Shown here piece after piece: positions 1 to 9,485 of a stretch of 64,000 nt of DNA (positions are counted from its first letter, which is position 1; each line of letters opens with the position of its first letter). Below the pieces are notes generated by a model, which searched no databases, had not been told where the DNA came from, and was given only the letters and a program-made list of their open reading frames with translations. This DNA comes from Rapana venosa (lineage: Eukaryota > Mollusca > Gastropoda > Neogastropoda > Muricidae): the NCBI GenBank assembly GCA_028751875.1, contig CM054143.1, positions 64,122,176 to 64,186,175 of the forward strand, written 5' to 3'. The position numbers and the translations under genes were made by a program.

Positions 1-1061
1 GTTTAGAGAACCAGACTCAAAACATTCATTTTAATGCTTTTGCCTAATGGTAATGATCCCATACTTTCTTTTGTGAGGTGGAGAGTGATATGATCTAGTT
101 CTGACCATTATTTGTAAAAAAAATTTTAAAAAGTTATGGCTCTTTACACAAATATATATATTTGTCTGCTTTTTTTATACTGCTTGCACTGTAGAGAGGT
201 ATTGTCTAGTTACATGTCACAGTCAGCTATGAGCACAGAGGCAGTTCGTTAGTGCGAACTGAGAAAAATAGACGACCTAAGACAATGCTCAAATTCACAC
301 CATATTTTACTGGCAGCAGAGTAGATTTCTGTCTATTAGAGTACACTAGCAACTTTCTAGGGTCTAGATTTTACATCAATTCTACAGTATCATCACACAG
401 ACCACAAAGTTTTAAATTTCCTTGTTGTAGTGTGTAGTCAATCAAATCAAAGGTATTCGCAATATTTACAAAAAGACACAAGTGACTTGTTCATATTTAT
501 GTTTGCCAGCTACTTGTTAACGAAGATGGTGAGGGCTGTGTGCCATGAATGACATTTCCCAAAGCCAGACTGATTGGGATAAAGCAAACTATTCTACATG
601 ATTAGATTGGGCTTTCTAATGCGATTCTCTGAGGGTTCTGATAACACAAATGAAAGAAAAATTGGTCTACAGGTCGAAGGACCAGACTTGATTACCGATT
701 TTTAAATTTTATTTTACAAATGTAAGACTGTAACAACTTAGAAAGAGTTTGCCAAATTATTTTTGGGATCAAGATTTATTGAATACAGAGGTGAATGACT
801 CAGAAATGTCTCCCCTGGCCGAGATGTTGATGATATACCTCTCCCTGGGGAACACTCCTAACAAAACAGTTTATGGCCTGGTGGCCATCTTGATGAAAGC
901 GCTGTCTCTTCAGTGACTTATGTATCCCTCAGTGGAAAATATGCTGATGACTTTGCTGATGCAACACGCTGCCCATAATGATAACACTGGCACACTGCAG
1001 GCTGCCTCCTGTCTTCAATGTTCCTTTGTGATGGCGTTGGTGCAGGTTGAGACCATGAGGT
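1..1061. other. No gene recognised (flank)
   Basis: A-T-rich sequence with normal complexity. No splice-bordered frame, RNA gene or recognisable transposon protein was seen on either strand. Short open frames here (61 and 73 codons) have no family signature. Confidence 0.5.
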
Positions 1062-1320
1062 GGTGGGTATGGCAGAGGTCAGTTCTGAGATGTGTCTTCA
1101 TGGGTGATGGTGATGGTGGGTATGGCAGAGGTCAGTTCTGAGATGTGTCTTCATGGGTGATGGTGATGGTGGGTATGGCAGAGGTCAGTTCTGAGATGTG
1201 TCTTCATGGGTGATGGTGATGGTGGGTATGGCAGAGGTCAGTTCTGAGATGTGTCTTCATGGGTGATGGTGGGTATGGCAGAGGTCAGTTCTGAGATGTG
1301 TCTTCATGGGTGATGGTGAT
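1062..1320. repeat. 53-bp minisatellite, about five copies
   Basis: The unit starts GGCAGAGGTCAGTTCTGAG and contains an inner GGTGAT/GGTGGG hexamer run. Copies start at 1071, 1124, 1177, 1230 and 1277. The first four are exactly 53 bp apart and nearly identical. The fourth unit is 47 bp because one inner hexamer is missing, which points to slippage. The last copy breaks off near 1320. Confidence 0.95.
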
Positions 1321-1384
1321 ATCCTCTCTTTCTCCAGTACTCTCTGTTCACACAATGATTTAACCATTAAACAAGATGTCAGGG

Positions 1385-1570
<186 letters not shown>

Positions 1571-1937
1571 CTAGCACATACACACACTACTTCATTAAAA
1601 ACTTCATGAAGGTTTGTTGCAGGGCCACAATGATGTCAGTTCCATGAAAGGAAAGACTTATGGATTGTGAGATACAACATGGGAGCACAAACCCTCAGAC
1701 TGGCAAGGAGATAGAATGCTGACTGATGAGATGACCTGATCTATCCTTAACCTCGCCGAGGTCAGCAGAAAAGAAGAAGAATTGCAAACGGGAGAAGGCA
1801 TGTCAGAGGTCAAACTAGAAACACTGGGAAACTACGACCATCTTTCTGCCTGTGAGCAAAACCATTCAACATGGCACTGTAATAGTTTAAAAAATGATGT
1901 TACTCACATCACACAATGACACTAACTAGCAAAGACG
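1571..1937. other. No gene recognised
   Basis: Unique-looking sequence between two microsatellites. No coding or RNA feature recognised. Confidence 0.4.
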
Positions 1938-2656
1938 AATGTGAAGGAGAAGAATGCAAAGAAAACGCAAAAAAGAATGTGAAGAAGAATGCAAAGAAGA
2001 AGACGGCAAAGCAGTAGAAGAAGAATTGGAGGAAGAAGAAGAATTGGAAGAAAATTGGGAACAAGAAGAAGAATTGTGGAAGAAAGAAGAAGAAAAAAAG
2101 AAGAAGAAGAAGAAGAAGAAGAAGAAGAAGAAGAAGAAGAAGAAAAAAAAAACAACAACAACAACAACAACAAGAAAAGAACAAGAACAAGAAAAATGCA
2201 AAGAAGAAGAATGCAAAGAAGAAGAAGAATGCAAAAAGAAGGGGAAAAAAGAGGAAGAATGCAAAGAAGAAAAAGAATGCAAAGAAGAAGAATGCAAGAA
2301 GAATTGCAAAGAAGAAATAAGAATGCAAGAATGCAAAGAAGAAGAATACAAAGAAGAAGAAATGCAAAGAAGAAGAATGCAAAGAAGAAGAGGAATGCAA
2401 AGAAGAAGAAGAGAAAAAGAAGAAGAAGAAGAAGAGAAGAAGAAGAAGAAGAAGAAGAAAAGAAGAAGAAGAAGAAGAATGCAAAGAAGAAGAAGAAGAA
2501 GAAGAAGAAGAAGAAGAAGAAGAAGAATGAAAAGAAGAAAGAAGAAGAAGAATGAAAGAAGAAGAAGAAGAATGCAAAGAAGAAGAATGCAAAGAAGAAG
2601 AAGAAGAAGAAGAAGAAGAAGAAGAAGAAGAAGAAGAAGAAGAAGAAGAAGAAGAC
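1938..2656. repeat. Expanded (GAA)n purine tract with TGCAAA interruptions
   Basis: About 720 bases are almost entirely A and G on the + strand, mostly GAA triplets, broken by recurring TGCAAA steps and one run of ACA triplets near 2150-2172. It abuts a LINE 3' tail at 2657-2725 whose - strand reading ends in TTGTCTTCTTCTT. The tract therefore looks like a hugely expanded LINE tail microsatellite. Long GAA tracts can form triplex DNA. Frames of up to 275 codons across it are low-complexity artefacts. Confidence 0.95.
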
Positions 2657-2725
2657 AAGGGTTACACAGTTTCAGAGTAGCTTGCAAAACCTATCAACGA
2701 GTTGTTGTTTATTTTTATAAACATC
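2657..2725 (-). mobile_element. LINE 3' tail remnant
   Basis: Read on the - strand, the stretch TTGATAGGTTTTGCAAG resembles the tail of the CR1/L2-group copy ending at about 33,257 (TTGATATGTTTTGCAAG), after which both run into a simple repeat, here (TTC)n and there (ATT)n. Only the terminal tail is present, so this is either a very short 5'-truncated LINE or a SINE that borrowed the tail. Confidence 0.5.
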
Positions 2726-2952
2726 TGACAAAAAAGTCTAGAAATTGTCTGAAAAGCATATGTGACCAGGCAGCTATATAATATGTACCCTGTGTGCCAA
2801 CAGTAGACCTTGAAATATGGAAAGCTATGCCAACCAACACCAGGGCGAGAGAGAGATCTTTGGTTGGCACTCACAGAGCATCCGGTAGTGACCGCTACCA
2901 GAGCAGTCGCCTGAGCAATGTCTGCAGATTGCATGGTGCAATGCAGAGAAAG

Positions 2953-3041
2953 TCAGGAACTCTTGGAAACAGCTGTATCAAGACTGACTGGCTGGGTAGC
3001 CCTGTTACGCCACACCTCCCTACGCCTGTGTCTCATGAGGC
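2953..3041 (-). CDS. Possible terminal exon of the left-arm gene
   Basis: On the - strand a T-rich tract leads to an acceptor (TTACTATTACAG) at about 3,042-3,053. The following sequence, entered in phase 1 as the upstream 543-bp exon would require, stays open for 28 codons rich in Arg and then stops with TGA at 2955-2953. An AATAAA lies further on at 2713-2708, but inside the LINE tail. No homologous exon was found in the right arm and the frame is short, so this is a weak, context-based suggestion that could be chance. Confidence 0.2.
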
Positions 3042-3205
3042 CTGTAATAGTAAAAAAAAAAAAAACCCAACCCAAAACAAACCTTGTTTAAATACAACCA
3101 GTGCCCCAGCAATTTGCAGTGACAGTACTCCCATTACAGAAAAACTCTTTGGAGATAATTTGTCTGCATCTCTTAAAGCCATCAAAGAGTTGGTCCTCTC
3201 GTCTC

Positions 3206-4778
3206 TCAGCCGCCCTCAGGGTGTTCTCTCAGCTCTATGTCTGTCCACTCTCGAATGTTGTCCTCCCATCTCTTCCTTTGTCTGCCTTTTCTTCTTCTTC
3301 TTCCCCTCACTGTGCCTTGTAGGATTATTTTAGCAAGACCAGAGGAGTGTGTGACATGACCAAACCACTTCAGTTTTCGTTGTCTGACGAGTGTTTGAAG
3401 GTAAGTATAGGGCCCGATTTCATTGCGGATGCGTCTCTTGACTTCTTCATTCGTGATGTGCTCTTTGTACGAGATGCCTAAGAGTTTTGGAGGCACCTCA
3501 TTTCTACAGCTCTTATTCTTCTAAGTCCGCTGTGAGGGTTCATGATTCTATGCATATAAGAAGATTGACATGACCAGAGAGCGCATCAGTCTAATAATTA
3601 TGGAAGTGATGGCGATTTTTCTGTTGCTCCAGATGGGTTTCAGCTTGGTCATTGTGGCTTTGGTCTGCGCAAGTCTTGACAGTATTTCTGGTTTTGATCC
3701 CTCGTCTGCCACGATAGATCCCAGATATTTGAATCTGTGAACATTTTCAAGTTTCTGGTCTTGATTTTGATTTCTGATGTGAAGTTGCTGTTTGTGATCT
3801 CTTTTGTTTTCCCCCGCTGATTTCCATACCAAATTTTGATGATTTTTTCTTCTATGAGGTTCACTAAGTCTGTTAGTTCTTGCTCGTGACCAGCTACTCC
3901 ATCAATATCATCAGTGAAGTGCAAGTTTGTGATTGTTCGCCCTCCAATACTCACTGTTCCTTCATGTTCTTGTAGTGCTTCTTCCATGATTCTCTCAAGA
4001 AATAGATTGAAGAGAGTAGGGGAGAGCAGGCATCCCTGGCACACACCGACCGTCGTCCGAAACCAATCACCTATGTTTTTGTTGTGAAACACTGCACTTG
4101 TTGCATTCTCATAGAGGCTCTGTACGACTTTGATTAGGTTGGCATTGATGTTGTAGAGGTTCATAGTTGCCCACAGTGCAGCGTGCCAAACTCTGTCGAA
4201 TGCTTTCTTAAAATCGATAAAGCCATGTTAGAGGTCCTGTTGATGCTGGAGATATATTTTTCCATTATGAGTCTTGTGTTGAAGATCTGCTCTGTTGTAC
4301 TGCGTCCAGGTCTGAAACCAGCTTGTTCTTCTGCGATGATTCGTTCAGCCTGTGGTTTGAGCCTGTTCAGTAAGATCTTCAGCATCACTTTGCTTGGGTG
4401 ACTGATGAGACTAATGATGCGTTAGTTCTGGAAATGTTGGAGGTTGCCTTTTTTAGGAAGTGTTATTATAAGGGATTGTGTCCACGCTTTTGGCCATACT
4501 CCAGTCTGCTAGATCTTGTTGCAGATTCGATGGAGTACGTCTATACATGGATCACCTCCTGCTTGCACCAATTCAGCTGTGACATTATCAACACCTGCAG
4601 ATTTTCCCGGTTTTAGAGATGAGACTGCTTTTACAACTTTCTCTCTCAGTAAACTACTTGAGGCTGTTTTAGATGACGGTGGGACATTCAGCACTTCAGA
4701 ATCTCCAGTTGCTTTATGCGAGTATAACTCCTCACAATATTGTGTCCATCTGTTCATTATGTCTTCCTCTTCTGTCAA
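3206..4778 (-). pseudogene. RTE copy 1 reverse transcriptase and C-terminus (broken)
   Basis: From 4778 downward: a linker ending SSLKPGKSAGVDNVTAELVQ, the ILLNRLKP and EQAGFRPGRSTTEQIF blocks, then VGVCQGCLLSPTLFNLF, then FTDD, then the FKYLGSIVADEG thumb block, and finally the tail with LGISYKEHITNEEVKRRI and a Arg-rich GTVRGRRRR segment. Frame changes at about 4,161, 3,832 and 3,548. The conserved order is that of an RTE ORF2, and it cannot be translated as one protein. Confidence 0.88.
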
Positions 4779-5180
4779 GCACTTTCCCGCTTTATCTTGT
4801 ATGGTGGAGGTTCTTGATCATTTTGTTGCAGTTAGGTCTTTTACCAGTTGATAGGCCTTCTTACTGTCATTTCTTTCCATGCTGGTTTCTATCTCCTCAC
4901 ATTTCTCCTCTATTCATTTTTCCATAGCATCTTTCATTCCTTTCTTCACCTTTTTGGTTGCTTCTTTATACTTTCTTACCCGTTCTGCACTCTGCTTCTG
5001 ACTTCTGTTCTCTGCGCTTATCACAAAGCTCTAGGACTTCCTCGGAAACCCATGGTTTCTTTATTATGCTCTTTCTCTTTTCCTGATTCATTGAAGGAGT
5101 CAATGAATGTGTCTATCATACTTTCCATTTCGATGTCTTCTTCCAGTGCCAATGATTCTAATATGTTTGGGTCCTTCAGC

Positions 5181-6227
5181 TTATCTAGATTGAACTTCAT
5201 TCGGAAGCTTCCCCTGTTTTCTGTTCTTCTTTAAGCGTACTGCGAATGTCATCATTACTAGCTCATGGTCGCTGCCGATGTCTGCGCCTGGAAAGCTTCT
5301 GGTTTTGGCAATGCTTACGCTTGTCTGGAAACGGCGTTGTACCAAGATATAATCTATCTGGTTGTGGTATTCTCCCCTGGGCTGTGCCATGTCCATCTCC
5401 TAGACGCTGTGTGTGCTCCAAAGGTGTTTGTGAGTTTAAGATCATTGCACCTGGCAAATTCTAATAGTCTTAAACCTCTGTCGGTGCTGTTGTTACAATA
5501 TCGCCCACAAGTGCCTTTCCAGTCTTCATACGCATCTTCCCCTACCTTCATTCCAGTCTCTTTGAACTATCAAGATGTCTTTCTTTGGTGTATCATCAAT
5601 AACTTCCTGAAGTTGGCTGTAGAATTCTTCAACTTCATCATGATGGTCTGTTGTTGGAGCATATGCCTGTATGATTGTAATGTTGAAGGGTGATGCTTCG
5701 AGTCATATTGACATGAGTCGACTTGAGATGGGACGGCATCCTATGACGGCATCTGCAGTTTCTTTGTGTACGAGGATTCCCACTCCATGTTCACGCCGGT
5801 CTTCTCTGCCACTATAGTAAAGTTTATGACCTTCCTGCGTATTTCCCCAAAGTTTTTTCCATCTTATGTCGCATATGCCAAGGATGTTCCACCGATATCT
5901 CCTCATTTCATGTTCCAGCTCTTCCAGTTTTCCTGCCTCTCTTAAGGTTCTAACATTCCATGTGCCGATGACGATATTGTTTCGGGCACGAATGGTCTTA
6001 GTTGGATCGCCAGTAGCATAGTTTCCACTCCCGCCCTGGTGACTCCTGCCAGCGGAAGAGGCGGTCCTGAATCCGGGTGACGACCGATTCGGTATGATTC
6101 TTCTTGTAGTTGACAGTTTCATTGGCATGTTTTGCTCTAGTATGATTCTGCTTGTAGTTGACATTTTCATTGGCGTGTCTTGGGCAATGTCGCATGGCGG
6201 AGCCCATCCCTCTCCATGCCAGACCAC
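5181..6227 (-). pseudogene. RTE copy 1 endonuclease domain (broken)
   Basis: An apurinic/apyrimidinic-type endonuclease that in RTE elements nicks target DNA to prime reverse transcription. Visible in order on the - strand are WNVRTLREAGKLEELEHEM, a CDIRW segment where relatives usually have E-x-R-W (the Glu appears changed to Asp), an HGVGILVHK segment, then NQIDYILVQRR and DIGSDHELVM. The pieces fall in at least three frames (about 5,703-6,227, 5,354-5,551 and 5,181-5,396), showing frameshifts. Family assignment rests on these motifs. Confidence 0.85.
6094..6189. repeat. 48-bp direct repeat, two copies, in RTE leader
   Basis: Two adjacent copies start with ATGATTCT at 6094 and 6142 on the + strand. 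They differ at a few sites. They lie in the 5' leader of RTE copy 1, where short tandem duplications are common in non-LTR elements. Confidence 0.85.
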
Positions 6228-6285
6228 AGCCGAATTCCTCCTACTTGGTGGCTGGCCCTGGTCTCGAACACACAGCCGTTAAGTT

Positions 6286-6684
6286 CATCTTGGAACGTGT
6301 CCGCCTTGGCCACTGACGACATGTCCCTGATGAAGGGCTGTACTGCCTCCACAGGTCCGCTGCCTACATCAGCATTCTCCCGATTTCCGTTGCCAGTGCT
6401 CTCTCCTTCTGGGATTTTCTTTTCCAAACCTTCTGCAGGCCTGAGTGGTGGGGTTCTTGTAAGGGGATTTTCTTGTTTTAGCTCTTCTATCAGGTCCTGT
6501 ATCCTGGGGGCTGCAGTCTCCTGATGCCTGTCTGGGTGCGGGAGGAAGTGAAAGAAGTTTTCCCGGACACTTTTTTCTTCGTTAGCAGAATGTGTGCGTT
6601 CTGCAGACTTGACTTTGAGGATGCCATCTCCATGAGCAGTGTGTACCTGAGCAGCTGTGGCGAGGTCTTGCTCCGGGGCAGTTT
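6286..6684 (-). pseudogene. Left-arm copy of exon 2, truncated by RTE insertion
   Basis: The acceptor TGTCTGTTTTCAG precedes base 6684. The first 264 bases differ from the + strand exon at 17,981 at about ten sites; two blocks of 60 are identical. The frame stays open from the acceptor through the exon and on into the leader of RTE copy 1 (joined at about 6,286, at the residues NGCVFETRA). The second half has diverged: where the right arm encodes a Ser/Asn-rich segment, this copy has GPVEAVQPFIRDM and then RTE sequence. Its partner first exon is broken, so the copy is probably dead, yet the open frame is notable. It might still be used from another first exon. Confidence 0.8.
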
Positions 6685-7021
6685 CTGAAAACAGACATTT
6701 TCAATGAGTCAGCTCAAACTCACAACAGACAATCTTGCACAAGCATTAACATTCCATTCACCTTTGGTCAAAGAGCAGGCCAATTCTGACTTGTAGCACG
6801 GATGACATGAAGATGCACAGCGTGCATTCAGCTATGTAAAATGGGAATTACCTGAAAAATGAGGGATCATAGCACGCTAACAAATCCTTGAGGACTGAAT
6901 TGAGGAGTCAAGTCAAGTCAGTTTACAACAGTTGCTCCTGACTAGTGTTTATGTAATAGATAACATCTTGCAGAATCTGTGGTCACTAACACAAAGATGC
7001 TATCACTGAGTAGTTACACGG
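6685..7021 (-). other. Left-arm intron, conserved with right arm
   Basis: Intron before exon 2. It matches 17,570-17,980 except that the right arm carries about 90 extra bases. A short AGTCAAGTCAAGTCAG pentamer repeat sits at 6,907-6,922. No coding feature seen. Confidence 0.7.
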
Positions 7022-8085
7022 ATCATCATCACCAGCAGCAGCAGCTCCCGTAACCCCTCTGGGGTCGAAGGAGCACTGCAGTAACAAACGTTGCACCAGC
7101 TGGCTCCACTTGCAGCGGTTGTGGGCAAATGCCTGGGTTGTGGAGAAGCTCTTCCCTGTCCATTCAGTGATGTTGTCTGCCCATTTCTTCTTCATCCTGC
7201 CATGCCCTCTCTTCCCCTCCACTGTTCCTTGCAGTATGGTCTTGGAGAGCCCATCTGATCTTGTCACATGTCCATGCCATCTGAGCTTCCTTTTCTTGAC
7301 TGTGGTCAGCGCGTCTTCATAGTGCTTTACTTGTTGGGTGATGGTTTGTCGGACTTTTTGTTGGTGATGTGGTCCGTGTATGAAATACCAAGGAGTCTTC
7401 TGAGGCATCTCATCTCCAAAGCCTGGGTTCTCCGTTGTATATCTGCATTCAGTGTCCAGGATTCGCATGTACACAGATGTGGAGATGACCAGTGCATGAA
7501 GTAGCTTGACCTTGGTCCTGAGAGAAATGCTTCAGTCTTTCCAGATGGTCTTGAGCTTTGCCATTGCTGCTGCTGTTTGTGCAGCTCTTGCGAAGATTTC
7601 TTTCATTGAATCCTCTTCACTAATAATATCTCCAAGGTACTTGAAGTTATCTACAACCTCAAGTTCTTTTCCACAGATTGTGATCTTGGAAGTGATTGGC
7701 CGGACACTGTTTGTCATGAGTTTTGTATTTTTGGCACTGATCTCCATGCCGTATCTGGAGGATGTTTCATCCAGGTGATACACTAGGTTGGCTAGTTCCT
7801 GTTTGATTTGTGTCATTCCGTCCATGTCATCGGCAAACCTGAGGTTGGTGATTGTCTGACCTCCCCCCCCCCCCCCCCCACCCCTCCCCAATACTGACTG
7901 TGCCAGAGCGATATTCTAAGGCATCAGTCATTATACGCTCAAGGAAGACACTGAACAGTGTCGGTGATAGGAGACAGCCTTGACAGATTCCCAGAGGGAA
8001 CCACTCTCGGACAGTGCCTTGGACAAGCACTGCGCTGGTGGCTTTTTGCGTATAGCTCTCTGATGGTCTGGATGATCTTTTGTCC
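7022..8085 (-). mobile_element. RTE-type LINE fragment, 5'-truncated (copy 2)
   Basis: The - strand encodes LRFADDMDGM (active site intact, 7837-7826), FKYLGDIISEED, KKRKLRWHGHVTRSDGLSK, then TILQGTVEGKRGHGR and a C-terminus ending in GVTGAAAAGDDD, with a (GAT)n-like 3' tail. The reverse transcriptase begins only in the CQGCLLSPTLF region, so the endonuclease and RT N-terminus are missing. A C-run at 7,862-7,879 interrupts the frame. Both ends are sharp against the right-arm sequence, which lacks the element: the 5' junction follows CCCATCAATG on the - strand and the 3' junction precedes GTAACTACTCAG. Confidence 0.9.
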
Positions 8086-8261
8086 CATTGATGGGCTTTT
8101 AAATCTTATTATCTTGAAATTCCAGATGATAAATCTGAATCTTGAAGACATCTGTGGACTAGTAGTGATGATTTTTGGCAATGTCCCATATCAACCTTTT
8201 TGTTGTGTCTTTCTCCACTCTCCATAAGTGTTCAAACTGGAGTCTGCTATACATTTTGGTC

Positions 8262-8645
8262 TAGTGCACTTAAAATATGACGGTTCCACACTTGGCGCCA
8301 TTACCACATTTTCCCAGACTGGTGCTTTCACCAGAATTATCAGCCCCCAAAACAGTAACAAGCACAATGTTCGTATGGATGATCTTACTTCATATCAGAT
8401 TTTTACATACACTATATAAAAAATAGCTATTACATTTGCGAACTTATACATTGTGGTCTAAGTGACTTAAAATGACGGTTCCCACTTCAGCGCAATACAC
8501 ATTTCCAGACTGGGTGCTTTCGCACACGAGAATTATCAGCCACCAAAAACATATCAAGCACAAGTTCGTTTGAGGGAAACTTATCTTCAATCAGATCTTT
8601 ACATACACTATTATAAGAAATAGACTATTCAATTTTTAGTCAAAC
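8262..8645. repeat. Degenerate 190-bp tandem duplication
   Basis: Two adjacent units start at about 8,262 (TGGTCTAGTGCACTTAAAA) and 8,452 (TGGTCTAAGTGACTTAAAA). Both contain GACGGTTCC, CCAGACTGG, GAATTATCAGCC and TTTACATACACTAT in the same order. The right arm (17,196-17,400) has a single unit, so the doubling is specific to the left arm or was lost in the right. Confidence 0.85.
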
Positions 8646-8988
8646 TTACATTAGAGTCTGTAAATTAGAAGATTAAAATGCAGGTTCCAGCCCTCAAGCT
8701 AAGAAAAAAATCACCATCAAATCTGCAGTCTTAAAATTTATTGTAATAGATGATTTGGCTTGTGCCACTTGAAATTCAAGAGATGAATACAAAGATTACA
8801 TCACTATAAAACAAAAGGAAATGTTGTAAGTAATGGTGGTTTTGCATCTGTGGTAACAAAAACCTAATCTTCTAATTTCTGATTTGTTCATAAGGTCCAG
8901 TTAGGCCTACATCTTATGGTGAAAGTTATTCAATCAACAACACGGCTCATATTCTTCAACCAGATTTACACAGTTTCAGAAAGCTTAC
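8646..8988 (-). other. Left-arm intron next to exon 1
   Basis: Matches 11,294-11,590 in the other arm, sharing CACAGATGCAAAACCA and ATCTCTTGAATTT blocks. No other feature recognised. Confidence 0.7.
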
Positions 8989-9044
8989 GCGCAATTCCGA
9001 ACAGCACAAGAGAACTACAACTTAGCATGGAACCTCAGCTACAT
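8989..9044 (-). pseudogene. Left-arm copy of signal-peptide exon 1 (broken)
   Basis: Homologous to the exon at 11,236-11,293, sharing GTTGTAGTTCTCTTGTGC and a following donor (GTAAGC). The ATG at 9044-9042 is directly followed by TAG, and an extra base shifts the rest of the frame, so no signal peptide can be made from this exon. The match extends through the upstream promoter block. The broken start with a preserved donor suggests decay after the duplication. Confidence 0.8.
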
Positions 9045-9137
9045 TCTCTCCAGGCAATGTAAACTTACAATGATTTTAGGAATTTTCAGAGGAAACTAAC
9101 TTTCTCTGCATCTGTGGTGTCTGTTCTATGTGGTATT

Positions 9138-9164
9138 TTACGTAGTAACATAGACATGACGTCA
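9138..9164 (-). promoter_or_regulatory. Left-arm CRE palindrome and TTACGTA-type site
   Basis: TGACGTCA, the full CREB/ATF palindrome, is at 9157-9164, and TTACGTAG is at 9138-9145. The CRE lies about 115 bases upstream of the left exon 1 start, nearly the same distance as in the right arm. Conservation of both sites amid diverged flanks supports a regulatory role; factor identity is inferred from consensus only. Confidence 0.55.
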
Positions 9165-9225
9165 AAATATATGGCATTCACTGATGCTAAAACGAGGAGA
9201 GGACAGGATGGTTGTTAAGCAAAAT

Positions 9226-9485
9226 GGTGGTCAGACAAATAGAACAAAATGGTGGTCAGACAAATATAATAATAATGATAATAATAATAATAATAAAAAT
9301 AATAATAATAATGATAATGTATGGCATTTATATAGCGCTGAATCTTGCAAAGGAACAAATCAAAGCGCTTGAATAAAATGGTGGCCAGACAAATAGAATA
9401 AATTGGTGGTCAGACAAATAGAATAAAATGGTGGTCAGACAAATAGAATAAAATGGTGGTCAGACAAATAGAATAAAATGGTGGT
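9226..9485. repeat. 25-bp minisatellite beside left-arm promoter
   Basis: The unit is GGTGGTCAGACAAATAGAAT plus AAAAT. Units start at 9226, 9251, 9380, 9405, 9430, 9455 and 9480 (last one partial). A LINE tail with an (AAT)n run splits the array at 9,266-9,371. Two degenerate units lie at about 11,025-11,065 in the right arm in mirror orientation, so the seed predates the duplication and expanded only here. Confidence 0.93.
9266..9371 (-). mobile_element. LINE 3' tail with (ATT)n, inserted in minisatellite
   Basis: On the - strand: AAGCGCTTTGATTTGTTCC, TTGCAAGATTCAGCGCTATA, then an (ATT)n run. This is the tail of the CR1/L2-group family seen at 33,257 and 32,915. Only about 100 bases are present, consistent with extreme 5' truncation or a SINE sharing the tail. 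Confidence 0.7.

Larger units (their letters stand above)
3190..6290 (-). mobile_element. RTE-type LINE, near full length, decayed (copy 1)
   Basis: A - strand non-LTR retrotransposon. The 5' leader lies near 6,290-6,190. The endonuclease domain starts with IGTWNVRTL, followed by NQIDYILV and the catalytic GSDH block. Reverse transcriptase begins with EEQAGFRPGRSTTEQIF and reaches the active site FTDD at 3918-3907 (usually FADD; both Asp kept). The C-terminal part has KLKWFGHVTHSSGLAKI and a GTVRGRRRRKG block. The frame is broken by several shifts and stops, so it is inactive. It lies inside the left-arm copy of the duplicated second exon. The 3' end lacks the usual terminal tail, so the 3' boundary is approximate. 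Confidence 0.9.
6290..9260 (-). repeat. Left arm of a head-to-head inverted gene duplication
   Basis: Read on the - strand from 9260 downward this matches the + strand from about 11,010 on. The order is: two or more AAAATGGTGG minisatellite units, a CRE palindrome, exon 1, a donor, intron sequence containing CACAGATGCAAAACCA, the GGGGGCTGATAA block, the TTGATATGGGACATTGCCAA block, the acceptor TGTCTGTTTTCAG and exon 2. It is interrupted by RTE copy 2 (7,022-8,085), which has an empty site in the other arm. Identity is about 96% in exon 2, about 90% in the 96 bases before it, and lower further into the intron (counted by eye). Confidence 0.9.

Noticed and set aside
1909..2781. Open frames of 188-275 codons across the GAA tract on both strands
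   Set aside because: They are poly-Ser, poly-Leu, poly-Arg/Lys or poly-Glu products of a triplet repeat in its different frames, with no unique coding sequence.
2794..3333. 179-codon + strand frame beside the GAA tract
   Set aside because: It runs through a poly-A stretch and then antisense through the RTE 3' coding region; no family signature and no splice support.
3649..4778. Reverse transcriptase as part of a retron or diversity-generating system
   Set aside because: It is flanked by an AP-type endonuclease and an RTE C-terminal tail in the standard LINE order, and similar decayed copies recur in the window.
9226..9485. Regularly spaced 25-bp repeats as a CRISPR array
   Set aside because: Units are contiguous with no unique spacers, there are no cas genes, and the window is eukaryotic.
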